Notes: a model not told the origin generated them from the sequence alone. 64,000 nucleotides of DNA from Paludibacteraceae bacterium (GCA_024400275.1 JAKSMY010000002.1:25683-89682), one strand, 5' to 3'; shown: positions 26,527 through 36,759, numbered from the stretch's first letter. Program-made: numbers and translations.

Positions 26527-29500
26527 TTATTTAACATCAGCGCCGATAGCGTTGTAGAGTTTACCATTGAGAAGAATGTTGAGTCGTTCATTATCGATGT
26601 ACTTGAGTATTTTCGAACCATCGGCATTGTAAGCACCTTTCAACTCGGTAGGAGTCTTTCTGATATTGATGCGGATAGAGAAGCGATCAGCGATGTTACC
26701 CTTCTCAAGGCTAACGGTGTATTTACCGCTTGCGAGGTCGGTTTGATTGCCGGTCTTGCTATCAATCAGAATCATCTCCACACCTTCGGTGCCGTCAGGC
26801 ATAGCGATGGTGTAGGTGCCGGCTTCGCGAGTGTTGACGGTAACGGCTACTGTTTGGCTTTCCATTGGCAGGGTGTTACCGGCGTAATCTGCACCTTCGG
26901 ACGTGGTGTAGATGGTAGTTTGTTTGCTGCCGGTTATCTTACCCAGATCCATGTTTTGGTCATAGCCGGTAGTACCGTTGATGTCCAAAGCGATGAAAGT
27001 CTGGTCGGCTTTCGTTCCGTCAGCCTTTTGCAGCTCCAGACGGGTGGTGAGGTGTGCTTTCTCGCCGTCCATAGCGTGCTTGCGGGCTGCTATACCTTGT
27101 TCAGGATAGGACTCGGTTTGTGGCAACCATGTGATGGTACCGCCAAACTGAACACGATAGCCGAAGAAAGCACGGTAGGTGTATTTTTTACCATCTTTGG
27201 CGTGGAAATGCTTGCCTTCTTGCGCTTCCTCACTATACTCATACAGGAATGCCGGATAGTCTGCATAGGTCTGACCTTGTGTCTCGGAAGAAGGACTAAC
27301 CGTTTCCGGCGTAGAGTTGTTGTAAGCCATCGAACCGATAATCTTCCAGTTACCGTCTTTCTTGTCGCGGTTATCGCGTGTGATGGTACAAGGTTGATTC
27401 TCATACTCTTTGGTTAACTGTGTAGAGTGGTTGAGGTCAAAGCCTTTGACTTGTGACGGGAAGTAGAGGCGGAGTAGGGCTTTGCCGTCGTACTCTTTCC
27501 ACGAAGCAGCATATTTGTCGAATGAGAGGACATAACCCTCACCGGCATGCAGTGTTGTTTCCGGATTCTTGTAATCCTCCTCCGTGAACCACTTGAAGTA
27601 GCTTTCGCTATCTGCCCAGAAACCGTTTTCGGCACGTGATTTGCCGTCGTAGTACTGGATACCCCACGTGTTCATATAACCTTCCACGCCGAATACCTGA
27701 CTGAGTTTGCAGTCGAACGGCAATGAGAACCAGTAGTGGCATTCTTGGTCTTTCATTGTATCGCGGTCGAATTCCAGCACGAAGTACACATTCTCCAGAC
27801 TCTTCACGGAGCCCTGATCGCCTAAGATGATGTGTGCAGCATCTCTCTGTTCGTGACGAACGAACATGATGTCAGCATTAACAACGAGTGGTTCGTCTAT
27901 CTGCATCTCTCCCAGCGGAGTCCATGCATTGACGATACGGTTGGTCTTGAAGTCGTAGAAGACGCTCATTTCATAGACACCGTTGGAAGTACCGGTAGCG
28001 AGGATTGTGCGAGTGAGAGGAGTGGTGGTCGGTTTACCGGTCACTTCGTCGGTTTCGTAGCCGAGCAGGTCGGTTATTTCGCTGTTGAAGGCTTTCGCTT
28101 TGATACGTACAGCACCCATGGTGTGTGTGCCGTCAATCTGCGTGTAGATAGTCTTGGAGTATGTCCAGTTAGAACCGTCTTGGAACTTGCTGTCTTCGGC
28201 AGCAGCAATTTCGCCTAATTCAGTAGAGAGTGTTCCGCCTTCGTAGGTCTTGTAGATATTACCGGTGGTGCTAACGATATTGAGGAACTCGTTGGTAGAT
28301 GAGCCGGTTAGAATAGCGCGGTCGAAGTAGTTGGTAGCAGGGTTGTAAGCGAAGCGGATATTCACACCGTTGGCATCAGGGATGACATTGCCAACCTCAT
28401 CTGTACCCTTGCCGTCAACCAACTTGTTTGCCAAGTTATCGTTGTATTCGTTACCAACACATGCTTGGAGATTAACCTTTGTTTCATCGTTTTGCAGTTT
28501 GTAGTTGGCAACCCAGTAGTGGTCGTAAATCTCACCGTCTAACATTGCGAACTCGGTGAACTTATGAGCAGCGTCTTTGTAGTCTTTCCAGCCACCTGCA
28601 GCATCGGTACGGATGTAGTAGTCGCCTGTGTAGAGGTTGATGTTGGTCAATCCGTTGAGTTCGGTATTGATGTCAGCAACATACACGCCGGAGGTAGCGA
28701 ATGATGTAGCAGGGATGACTGCCACTTGTGCGCCGGCATTCATCAGTCGAACCAGACCGGCTTTGTAACCTGTTTCGGATGCACCCGGAGCGAAGAAGGA
28801 TAACTTGTCGCCGGCATTTGTGACGGTGTTGGAGACGTACTGTGTACCGTTGTTCATGTTGATAACTACTTGGTAGTTGATGTCTTGCCAGCAGTAGTCA
28901 CCGTCACGCTTCCATGTCCGTTGTTCGTTATGATCATCAGGACATATTACAGTATAGCAGCCATTGGTTGTGACATTTTCAATATTAGTTGTCTTACGCC
29001 ATTTTTCAGATTCACAAGCGTCTATTGTTTCAGCATAGAAAATCAAGAAGTTAATCTTGTTGTCTGTTCCAAGAGGAATACGAGTATGGAACTTGTAGTA
29101 AGTACCATCATTACCATCTTTAGTCAGTACAACAGAGGTTCCAGGTACATTAGTTCCCCAATAGTGAATCTTTTGAAGGTTATCGGAACCCCACCATCCA
29201 TCTGACATAATAGTCTTCACTTGCACTGTAATCATTGCGGTGACGGTTACCTTGAAGGTCTTGGTGATGTGTTCTTCGTCGCCTTGATCTTTGTGGTAGT
29301 ACGCATCAACGGTTACGTTGGTCTCACCGGCAGCATTACCGGTAACGAGGATAGACATGCCGCTTTGGGTAGCAGTAACCTTGCTGCCATCTGCAACGCT
29401 GATGTCGAGGGTAATATCTTCATCTTGTACACCGGTCATCAAGTGAATAGGTAGAGCCACAAGGATAGTAGCGTCTTTATCTACGTTCTGGTCAGGAACA

Positions 29501-32500
29501 TCATCTACCAGGATATGACCCGGACATTTAACACCGTCATAGATAACCTTGTAGAAGGTCTTGCCTGTATTGTCACCGGTGCCGGCATAACTGTCACCCG
29601 TCTTGCAGCAAATCTCGGCGGTAGTGCCGTCAATGCTTTGATCTTCAGTTTGCTTTGCATCTGCATCGTTCACAATCCAGCGGTCATAAACAGGGTACTT
29701 CATGTTGAAGACTTTCCAGTTGCCGAATACGGTAGTGAAGTCGATACCGGGCCATGTGGTGCCGCCACCATGATTATCGCGCCATAGGTGTACTTTCTTG
29801 GAGCCCATTGCGCCATTGACATCTTCCATCTTAACGAGTACGTTGCGGTAAACGGTAAGGGTGAGGCTGTCCTTGAACTCACGGCTGTCTATGGTAGCGG
29901 AAGCCATGTATTTCTGGAACATGGGGTTAGCAGGTTGTGTAATCGTGTAGTCTTGAGAAGTACCGGAAGGCGTTTGGAACTCATTGCCATTCATGGTGAT
30001 AGTAGCACTACCTGTGTAGTTGTCTGCACGGTAACTGAGGGTAGGACCGGTCCAACTGTCGAAGTTCACCTCGTTGTTGGTTGCTGTTGTGCTCAAGTGG
30101 AGAGCAGGAACGGCTACACCTTGATAGTAAACGGTCTTGGTAGCAGAGCCGGACTTAACAGTTCCCTTCTCGTAGTAAGCCTCCATGGTGATGGTTTGAA
30201 CTTCGGTAGAAGAGGTTGTCAGGGTGTAGGAGTTGGTCTCACTTGCTGCTCCATCACCGAACTTGTACTGCGGAGCCAATCCTTTTACTTCAGGCAGGGC
30301 ACTGATAGAGAGGGTCATCTTCTCGTCCAAGAAGAACTTGTAAGGATTACCTTCTGTACCATTACCTGTAAAGGTCAGTTCAGTCTCGCCGTTGAAGCGT
30401 TTCTCGGTAAAGGTTACACTTGGAGCAGGCACTGCGGGGAAGGTGGAACTGATAACGGGCATTACATTCTGGTTGAAAGTAATGGTGACGGTATATTGAC
30501 CGGCGACAGCGGTGAGGAACTTGTTATTGTTATCAGTCTCGGTCATTACCAAATTGTCGTGGTTGCTAATCTCCAAATAATTAGGCAGGTAGAAGGTCTT
30601 TCCTTGTTCATTGGTCAGTGTCAGATCCAATGTTTGGTTGCCTTCCATTTGCAGGTCGATAGCAGCAGGCACAATAGATGCCTCGCTTGGGAAGTTCAAC
30701 GGGTATTCGGTAGTACCCACCACGAGTTTGTAACCCTTGTCGGTAGCATAGCGGAACCAGCGGCCGTCGCCGTAACTATAGCAAGAGCCGAAGTCGCCTT
30801 TGTGAGTAGGATCTTGAACAAAGTACGGATATTCTTTGTTAAAGTCTTGACGATAAGCCACAAGGCACTCTGTGAAAGTAGTGCTCTTTTCAAACCACTT
30901 GGCACCAAATACCACTCCGTTAATTGGTGTGATGTTAGGTACATTGGCCCAGAACACATCCGTTGTCCCATCTACGAGTGTCATCTCTACACCTTCTTGG
31001 TAGTTAGTCACACCGGATTGGTCACTCCATGTCGGGTTGAAATAAACATACGTGTTTTCGCCCCAACCGGTAATATTGGCTTTCTTGAAATAAATCTTGT
31101 ATTGCTCAATAGCGGTGAGTGTGATAGTAGTAGAAGCCAAGTCACGTCCATCCATAGAGCAAGCGGCATCGCGCAGGGTAGCGGTGATTTGGTATTCACC
31201 TATTACGTCAGCAGAGAAAGTAACTTGATTAGATTCTGCTACAGGTTGAATATCTGCATCTGTTTTAGTAGAACCGTCAGGTTTTTTAGTCAGTGCGTAG
31301 CATACATAATAAGAGCCTGTCACGTTGGTGGATGGGGTAATCATTACTTGTGTATTAACAGGTACCGTTTGAATTGTTGCTTCCAAACTCAAACCGGCTA
31401 CGGTGACAGGGGTACTTGCAGTAGACTCAAGATAGTCGGTCTCGCTCGCGTATGCGCGTACCTTAAATATATAGGAGCCTGCGCCGCTTGGGGTGAAGGA
31501 GTAACTGTTGTTGCTAATCTCTCCGACTTCGGTGTATTCGCCGCCATCTTTCTGCACGCAGAGCATATATTTGGTAGGCGTGAAACCGGTAGCCGTAGGC
31601 TTAATCGTTACGTTGAACGGTGCATTTGGCATCACGTTGTGTTCTGTAGTAATGTTGCACGAGAAAGCAGGATAGGTGATAGTCAATTGCGAAGGACCAT
31701 CGGCCTTATCCACTGTAAAGGTGTAGTTACCGTCAATAGCAGACAGGGTTGTTACTTTGCTATCGTCGCCGGTTGTGCCGATTTCCTTTTGTCCTGTTTC
31801 AGTCCAAGTTTGAGCATTTTTGTACCACTTATCATCTACACCTGCTTTTACTTCGCGGAGGCTGAAGGTGTAGGTGTCGTTCTTCGGCAGAGTGATGGTG
31901 TAATTAGTGCCATCGAACTTGTATTGTTGCCAGTTGGCTGTTTCTCCTGTACCGGCAATGTTGATATTGAGGTACAGACCTTCTTCTTTCCAACGGGCGT
32001 AGAAAGTCTTGTCGCCTTTGGAACCTTTAGTGATTTGTGTAATCTTGCTACCGGTAAATTCGCTATTGTCGTACCAGCCTTGGAAGGCGTTACCGGTAAA
32101 TAACGGGGTAGGCAAGTCGAATGTTGCTGTCTCTACCGTGTAGGTCAGATGTTCGGTAACTGCTTGACCACCATTTACTTCGTAGGTAATGTTATAAGCG
32201 ATAGGCGTATAACCGGCATGTACTTCGATGTCAGCAGTAGGAGTGACGGTGTAGGTGCGATGTTCTACATCAACGCCGTCACCGGTAATCTTGCCTTGTT
32301 TACCTGCTTGACTATAGAATCCGTCAAAGTTATAACCGGCTGCCGTTCTGTCGGTAGCGGTGAAGACGAGTTGTGTACCAGGTTCGATAATGTCTTGGTT
32401 GTTGATAGTTGTTCCGCTGCCATCTACGCACGTCAAGTTGCTGGCAATAGTAACTTTGTAGGTAGTGGGGTAGGTGACAGAAACTTTTGGATTACTCCCA

Positions 32501-35500
32501 GAATAATCAACTTTGAAAGTATATGTTCCGGCAACGGTGGTCTGCATATAGCAATCACCGGCATCATTAGAAAATGTCCAGTCGCTTACATCGCCTTTAA
32601 TCCAATATTTAGGAGCTTCATCATTGTTACTATTGCCGTACCATTTCTCAGGATCTCCTTTCTTGACCACTTTGAATTTGTAGTTGTAGTTTGCTGGCAG
32701 ATTTAATAGTACATAACCTACAGATTGTGTAGTCTCGCCTGATTTCTTTACAAAGTCATTTGTGAACCAGTGTTCGAGGCCGTCATATCCTAAGTTAATA
32801 CGCCAGCCGGTATTCAGGTCTTCTTCGAAGTTAGCCGTAGCCGTACCGGTAGTATGAACACTATCACCTTTCACTTTAATACTAGCATCAGTTAATGTTC
32901 CTGTAGAAAGCACTGCGCCGTCATTAAGTTCCCATTTGATAAATTTATATCCGGTATTGGCTGTTGCAGTGAGTTGATACGATTCCTTCAATTTACTAAC
33001 TTCAACTGTTTCTCCCCATGATTTATTTGAGCCACCTATCTTCAGTTTTCCCCAGTCTGTATGCTCGGTAGTCACAGTAACTGTAGTCATACATTCTTGC
33101 CATTGGGCATAAAGTTTAGTAATCGTACCATTGGTAATATCTTGAATCCACTTGCCCTCACTATCTGTATAACCAGTAACACTTGCAATAAAGTCTCCGT
33201 CTTTATCAATCACCATAGTTGTTCCTTCCTCATCAACTGAATATCCCAACAAGATGTGACCAGTACGTGTTGCAGCTTTATAATCTGTCGCAGTAGCAGT
33301 CCCCACTGTTATTTTTGCCTTACCATCCGCACCATAGCCAGCACTAGCACTTTGCGTATAGTGTTTATTCAAATCTATAGTTTTATAGTGTGCTGTCCAG
33401 CAAGCGTAAAGAGTGCCTTCTGTTAAGCGAGTCCATTTACCACCGGTAACCCATTTAGATTGAGTATCCCCACTAGAAGTTGTAAAGGTGTTATCTTTCA
33501 AAATAATCTTCGTAGTGCTAGCAGCGGTACTTACCCCATAACCCGAATAATCATAACCTGTGCGAGTGGGTTGCACATAGTCTGCGGGCAGGGATGTGGC
33601 ATCATACGACATTGTCAGAGCTTGTGATTCGGGAGTACCCCTATTACCATTCAATGTCAGCGTTGTTGTTTTTGCTGTAAAGTTGGCAGTAACGGTGGCA
33701 GAGCCGGCACTCTTGACAACAAGGTTGTTGTTGGCAGTTTCAGATGTGGCTGGTTGTACCTCCAACTTGCGTGCTCCTACACGTGCATCGCCAGAAAGAG
33801 TACCAAAGTCCACTACATCTGTATTAGAGATTTCCCAACCTGTAAAATTGTAACCCTTGTTGGCTTCGGCTGAAATAGGGAATGATGAGCCTACCTCTTT
33901 GGTATATTCACCAGCAGCAGGGGTAATAGTACCACCATTGGCATTGTTAACTGCCATAATGATAGTGGCTTGGCTATTCTCTATCCATTTAGCATAGAGA
34001 GTAACTGTCGCACCTTGTACGGTGGTCAGATTCTTGGGGGTAGCACCCACTTCATACGTGGTGCCTGTTCCTTCTGCGTTTGTGTTCCAACCGCCAAAGG
34101 CAAATCCTGCGTATTGTCCTTCATAAATTGGCAAAGCGGATAAATTGACATCATAAGTACCACTTATGTTTGCAGGTGCAGCAGCATCACCGCCATTGGC
34201 ATTGAAAGCAACGGTGTAGGTGTTTCCTGCAAAGGTAGCCGTTAATGTACCTGTGCTACCAGAACCATTACCATAAAGAGTAACAGGGTTGTCTGTTGTC
34301 TTGCTCTTAATATCAGCATTGCCGGTCACAGCCCAACTTGCGAAATGGTAGCCGGTAGCAGGAGTAGCCGTAACAGATTGAGTAGTTGCCACACCGACAC
34401 TGGCATTCTCAGGCGAAACTTCACCTTTACCGTTATAGGAGATAGCGACGGAAGTAAGGTTTTCTGTAAATTTAGCCACAACGGTACCTGCTTGTGTCGG
34501 TTTAAAGGTTGTGTTAGCGGAAGAAGCATCCGTAAATGTACCTGTAGCAGTACCAACTTCCCAACCGGAGAAGGTGTAACCGGTATTTTCTGTTGCTGTG
34601 ATGTTGCCACCGGAAATTTGACCCATAGCCGTTGCTGTAGTTGGTGTTACTGTACCACCTGCAGAAGGATCTGCTGTAGCGGAAACGGAATAAGTGTTTT
34701 CGGTATAGCGAGCCTCTATTGTTATCTTGCTATTAGATGTTTGATAATATGCAGATGTGTTAGTAATCTTCGTATCGCCAATATAAAATCCATCAAAAGT
34801 ATATCCAGTATTCGCTGTTTGAGTGAGAGTATGTTTACCTCCAGGGCATGCATAATAAGTTTTACTATATGTTGTACCCGATAATGTCACCGTATTTGAT
34901 GTGGCAGATTGATCGCCATTAAGATAATAAGCAACAACCTTCACTTCGGAAGCAGGCATTTCTGATGAAGATGTCGGAGCAGCATAACTAGTCGAACCCG
35001 CTTTTTTTACAACCACTTTAATCGTATTACTTAATTTAAATAAATTATCACGCGTACTATTCCAACTACCACTTGCCGTTACACTCTTACCATTCACTGC
35101 AGAAGGGTTAAACAAATAGTAATTGTTTGAATTATTTAAATCATAGGAAATTGAATTGGTATAACCTGTAGAATAGGTTGTAATGGTTGAATATGGATTG
35201 CTCTGAGCATCCCACTTGCCGGTGCTTTGGAAAAAACAGATACCATTTTCACCTTGCCAGCCAGAATGGTTTGGAGCCGAACAATATAGAAGTTTGGTGT
35301 TAGAGATTGTGGACAATGATGTTGTCGTAAAATAATTAGATTGCAAAACGGCCAGATATTTATAGGTATCTGACCAATCTGACATGGCATTATTGTAATA
35401 CACCTTACCTCCTGTAACGGTGATTCCCCACGCCTGTTGACTAAAGCCAAAACTGAGGGCAAAAAGGAGAAGGAGGGAAGCGACCTTCTTGAAAGAAGGT

Positions 35501-35742
35501 ATTGTTGAGCGACAGAGTCGCTTGCTGTTGCCGCAAACGGCATTGTTGGGCAGCGTAGCTGCTTGTTGGTGAACCGAAGAGTGGCTCAATGTATAAGTCG
35601 AGGGTCGGTCGAGGGTCATTCGACAGTCATTCGACACTTGCTTAACAGTTGCTCCTACTCCCGTTCTACCCCCGTTAAGGTTTCGGGAAGTAGGGGTTAA
35701 TAACTCACTCGGTCTATTCCGAAAAGTAAATAAATGTTTCAT
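26527..35742 (-). CDS. Giant secreted InlB-repeat protein with type IX secretion-like C-terminal tail
   Basis: This 3071-codon frame encodes a multi-domain surface or secreted protein. A hydrophobic signal core (KKVASLLLLFALSFGFS) lies at residues 85-101 with likely cleavage after AWG. Divergent InlB repeats follow (about 350-505), and Listeria-Bacteroides repeats at about 508-586 and 1180-1250, with ends of the form TLYAKW and TFYARW. Further Ig-like repeats come next, then two modules near 1970-2050 and 2170-2290 that resemble starch-binding CBM26 (HYWG, HLWRD, WPG). The end, KILKYIDNERLNILLNG then KLYNAIGADVK, matches type IX secretion tails. The first 80 codons cross 11-bp repeats and hairpins, so the true start is probably nearer the signal; no good ATG is there. 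Binding or adhesion is inferred. Confidence 0.8.
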   Translation of the reverse strand: MKHLFTFRNRPSELLTPTSRNLNGGRTGVGATVKQVSNDCRMTLDRPSTYTLSHSSVHQQAATLPNNAVCGNSKRLCRSTIPSFKKVASLLLLFALSFGFSQQAWGITVTGGKVYYNNAMSDWSDTYKYLAVLQSNYFTTTSLSTISNTKLLYCSAPNHSGWQGENGICFFQSTGKWDAQSNPYSTITTYSTGYTNSISYDLNNSNNYYLFNPSAVNGKSVTASGSWNSTRDNLFKLSNTIKVVVKKAGSTSYAAPTSSSEMPASEVKVVAYYLNGDQSATSNTVTLSGTTYSKTYYACPGGKHTLTQTANTGYTFDGFYIGDTKITNTSAYYQTSNSKITIEARYTENTYSVSATADPSAGGTVTPTTATAMGQISGGNITATENTGYTFSGWEVGTATGTFTDASSANTTFKPTQAGTVVAKFTENLTSVAISYNGKGEVSPENASVGVATTQSVTATPATGYHFASWAVTGNADIKSKTTDNPVTLYGNGSGSTGTLTATFAGNTYTVAFNANGGDAAAPANISGTYDVNLSALPIYEGQYAGFAFGGWNTNAEGTGTTYEVGATPKNLTTVQGATVTLYAKWIENSQATIIMAVNNANGGTITPAAGEYTKEVGSSFPISAEANKGYNFTGWEISNTDVVDFGTLSGDARVGARKLEVQPATSETANNNLVVKSAGSATVTANFTAKTTTLTLNGNRGTPESQALTMSYDATSLPADYVQPTRTGYDYSGYGVSTAASTTKIILKDNTFTTSSGDTQSKWVTGGKWTRLTEGTLYACWTAHYKTIDLNKHYTQSASAGYGADGKAKITVGTATATDYKAATRTGHILLGYSVDEEGTTMVIDKDGDFIASVTGYTDSEGKWIQDITNGTITKLYAQWQECMTTVTVTTEHTDWGKLKIGGSNKSWGETVEVSKLKESYQLTATANTGYKFIKWELNDGAVLSTGTLTDASIKVKGDSVHTTGTATANFEEDLNTGWRINLGYDGLEHWFTNDFVKKSGETTQSVGYVLLNLPANYNYKFKVVKKGDPEKWYGNSNNDEAPKYWIKGDVSDWTFSNDAGDCYMQTTVAGTYTFKVDYSGSNPKVSVTYPTTYKVTIASNLTCVDGSGTTINNQDIIEPGTQLVFTATDRTAAGYNFDGFYSQAGKQGKITGDGVDVEHRTYTVTPTADIEVHAGYTPIAYNITYEVNGGQAVTEHLTYTVETATFDLPTPLFTGNAFQGWYDNSEFTGSKITQITKGSKGDKTFYARWKEEGLYLNINIAGTGETANWQQYKFDGTNYTITLPKNDTYTFSLREVKAGVDDKWYKNAQTWTETGQKEIGTTGDDSKVTTLSAIDGNYTFTVDKADGPSQLTITYPAFSCNITTEHNVMPNAPFNVTIKPTATGFTPTKYMLCVQKDGGEYTEVGEISNNSYSFTPSGAGSYIFKVRAYASETDYLESTASTPVTVAGLSLEATIQTVPVNTQVMITPSTNVTGSYYVCYALTKKPDGSTKTDADIQPVAESNQVTFSADVIGEYQITATLRDAACSMDGRDLASTTITLTAIEQYKIYFKKANITGWGENTYVYFNPTWSDQSGVTNYQEGVEMTLVDGTTDVFWANVPNITPINGVVFGAKWFEKSTTFTECLVAYRQDFNKEYPYFVQDPTHKGDFGSCYSYGDGRWFRYATDKGYKLVVGTTEYPLNFPSEASIVPAAIDLQMEGNQTLDLTLTNEQGKTFYLPNYLEISNHDNLVMTETDNNNKFLTAVAGQYTVTITFNQNVMPVISSTFPAVPAPSVTFTEKRFNGETELTFTGNGTEGNPYKFFLDEKMTLSISALPEVKGLAPQYKFGDGAASETNSYTLTTSSTEVQTITMEAYYEKGTVKSGSATKTVYYQGVAVPALHLSTTATNNEVNFDSWTGPTLSYRADNYTGSATITMNGNEFQTPSGTSQDYTITQPANPMFQKYMASATIDSREFKDSLTLTVYRNVLVKMEDVNGAMGSKKVHLWRDNHGGGTTWPGIDFTTVFGNWKVFNMKYPVYDRWIVNDADAKQTEDQSIDGTTAEICCKTGDSYAGTGDNTGKTFYKVIYDGVKCPGHILVDDVPDQNVDKDATILVALPIHLMTGVQDEDITLDISVADGSKVTATQSGMSILVTGNAAGETNVTVDAYYHKDQGDEEHITKTFKVTVTAMITVQVKTIMSDGWWGSDNLQKIHYWGTNVPGTSVVLTKDGNDGTYYKFHTRIPLGTDNKINFLIFYAETIDACESEKWRKTTNIENVTTNGCYTVICPDDHNEQRTWKRDGDYCWQDINYQVVINMNNGTQYVSNTVTNAGDKLSFFAPGASETGYKAGLVRLMNAGAQVAVIPATSFATSGVYVADINTELNGLTNINLYTGDYYIRTDAAGGWKDYKDAAHKFTEFAMLDGEIYDHYWVANYKLQNDETKVNLQACVGNEYNDNLANKLVDGKGTDEVGNVIPDANGVNIRFAYNPATNYFDRAILTGSSTNEFLNIVSTTGNIYKTYEGGTLSTELGEIAAAEDSKFQDGSNWTYSKTIYTQIDGTHTMGAVRIKAKAFNSEITDLLGYETDEVTGKPTTTPLTRTILATGTSNGVYEMSVFYDFKTNRIVNAWTPLGEMQIDEPLVVNADIMFVRHEQRDAAHIILGDQGSVKSLENVYFVLEFDRDTMKDQECHYWFSLPFDCKLSQVFGVEGYMNTWGIQYYDGKSRAENGFWADSESYFKWFTEEDYKNPETTLHAGEGYVLSFDKYAASWKEYDGKALLRLYFPSQVKGFDLNHSTQLTKEYENQPCTITRDNRDKKDGNWKIIGSMAYNNSTPETVSPSSETQGQTYADYPAFLYEYSEEAQEGKHFHAKDGKKYTYRAFFGYRVQFGGTITWLPQTESYPEQGIAARKHAMDGEKAHLTTRLELQKADGTKADQTFIALDINGTTGYDQNMDLGKITGSKQTTIYTTSEGADYAGNTLPMESQTVAVTVNTREAGTYTIAMPDGTEGVEMILIDSKTGNQTDLASGKYTVSLEKGNIADRFSIRINIRKTPTELKGAYNADGSKILKYIDNERLNILLNGKLYNAIGADVK
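35483..35562. other. Array of four perfect small hairpins, about 21-bp period
   Basis: Four inverted repeats with different stem sequences follow one another: ACCTTCTT/AAGAAGGT (35483-35500), AGCGAC/GTCGCT (35508-35522), TGCCG/CGGCA (35529-35542) and GCAGC/GCTGC (35550-35562). They start 25, 21 and 21 bases apart and the spacers resemble TTGTTG. The array lies just upstream of the signal-peptide codons of the giant gene. Confidence 0.8.
35598..35641. repeat. 11-bp tandem array (TCGAGGGTCGG-like)
   Basis: Four units of exactly 11 bases (TCGAGGGTCGG, TCGAGGGTCAT, TCGACAGTCAT, TCGACACTTGC). The first unit half, TCGAGGGT, recurs at 63825 in another array. Confidence 0.85.
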
Positions 35743-35818
35743 AATAAATTTGATGTTTAATTGTTAATTTCGTATTGATGGTTTGTTAGATTGTCGATTT
35801 GTTTCGATTTTTTGAGGG

Positions 35819-36136
35819 TTATATGAACACAAACGTTTTGTCGTCTTGGCTACAATTCCTTAACGCTTGGATAATACACATATCGCCTTGAATGATATAG
35901 TACATCTTGAATGTTTGTTTGCCAAAAGCGATGATAATAAAGCGATACTCAATTGAATCGGTCGAGAATTTCAGGTCAACTTTACCCAAAGAGGGAAAAT
36001 TGCACAAATTGGCAGTTCCTTCTTCAATGATACTCCAAAAAGAATTGGCAATATTCTCATTAGCAGTGGTGGAATAATAGGTGTAAATATCTACCAACTG
36101 CTTCTTTGCTGTGTGAGACCATCCAATTAATGCCAT
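35819..36136 (-). CDS. RelE/ParE-family toxin
   Basis: A 105-residue protein of the ParE/RelE superfamily: an N-terminal helix pair after WSHTAKKQLVDIYTYY, a loop LCNFPSLGKVD and the C-terminal strands YRFIIIAFGKQTFKMYYI. ParE types poison gyrase; RelE types cut mRNA on ribosomes. The sequence fits ParE better, but the target is not certain. The start lies 10 bases inside the antitoxin gene, the usual arrangement. Confidence 0.82.
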   Translation of the reverse strand: MALIGWSHTAKKQLVDIYTYYSTTANENIANSFWSIIEEGTANLCNFPSLGKVDLKFSTDSIEYRFIIIAFGKQTFKMYYIIQGDMCIIQALRNCSQDDKTFVFI

Positions 36137-36369
36137 GACAAAACTTCTTTTTTCATTTCTTCATGAGTTATCCATTGCCCCTTTTGTGTCTGTTCGGTCG
36201 CTTCCTTCAACAACATACGCATCTCATCGTCTGTGTATTGACACGGAGCAAAGCCATTCTTCAGCTTAATGATAAAGCCAATTACTTGATCCACCTTTTG
36301 GCGGTCGTGTATCATTGGTCCCATAGCTTCAATGATTCGTGAACTGGTCTGTAATTGTAATGCACTCAT
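36127..36369 (-). CDS. Antitoxin of the ParE-type pair
   Basis: An 80-residue protein directly upstream of, and overlapping, the toxin. The N-terminal part (LQTSSRIIEAMGPMI) and the acidic, amphipathic C-terminus with TEQTQKGQWITHEEMKKEV resemble toxin-binding tails of antitoxins. No clear DNA-binding fold is recognisable. The assignment rests mainly on position. A consensus promoter lies about 200 bases upstream. Confidence 0.75.
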   Translation of the reverse strand: MSALQLQTSSRIIEAMGPMIHDRQKVDQVIGFIIKLKNGFAPCQYTDDEMRMLLKEATEQTQKGQWITHEEMKKEVLSWH

Positions 36370-36467
36370 GTTTGTTAATAATTGATATGTTGGTTGATGG
36401 TTTGTTCATCGCTTGCTCCCCATATATGCGTATGTGCGTATGTCTGCGCGTAGAGAGAAACGACAAA

Positions 36468-36492
36468 TGCACTTAGGGATGTCCTAAATGCA
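36468..36492. promoter_or_regulatory. Palindromic element in the toxin-antitoxin leader
   Basis: TGCA-C-TTAGG, five bases, CCTAA-A-TGCA forms an inverted repeat with 9 of 10 pairs. It lies between the promoter at 36569 and the antitoxin start, so it could be an operator or an RNA hairpin. Confidence 0.5.
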
Positions 36493-36568
36493 ACATAGTC
36501 AAACGAATATGTTTGCTGCCACAATCGGCGGCGGTGCTATGTCTTTCATTTTTAATTCAAAATCGCTA

Positions 36569-36600
36569 CAAAATTAGTAATAATTTTTATAATACACAAA
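36569..36600 (-). promoter_or_regulatory. Consensus promoter for the toxin-antitoxin operon
   Basis: On the minus strand TTTG (36597-36600), 20 bases, TAATTTTG (36569-36576). The leader to the antitoxin start is about 190 bases. Confidence 0.75.
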
Positions 36601-36670
36601 TAAATGTTTAATTTTTTTGATTTTTTTGGCAATATGTGTTGTTTTTTTGAGTATATGCTGTTCGTCTGCC

Positions 36671-36703
36671 CTTCGTTCATCGTTCGTTCACCCTTCGTTC
36701 AAG
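36671..36703. repeat. 11-bp array of TTCGTTCA units
   Basis: CTTCGTTCATC, GTTCGTTCACC, CTTCGTTCAAG: three 11-base units just upstream of the GH13 promoter. Confidence 0.85.
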
Positions 36704-36759
36704 ACAGACCCTGCCCCCTCCCCGGAAAAAGGGGAAACTTGCTAAACCTATTAAAAAAA

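Noticed and set aside
29788..32103. A 771-codon open frame on the plus strand
   Set aside because: It is the antisense of the giant InlB-repeat gene. Its composition (Cys- and Val-rich, no motif) is not protein-like, and the minus-strand frame has clear domains.
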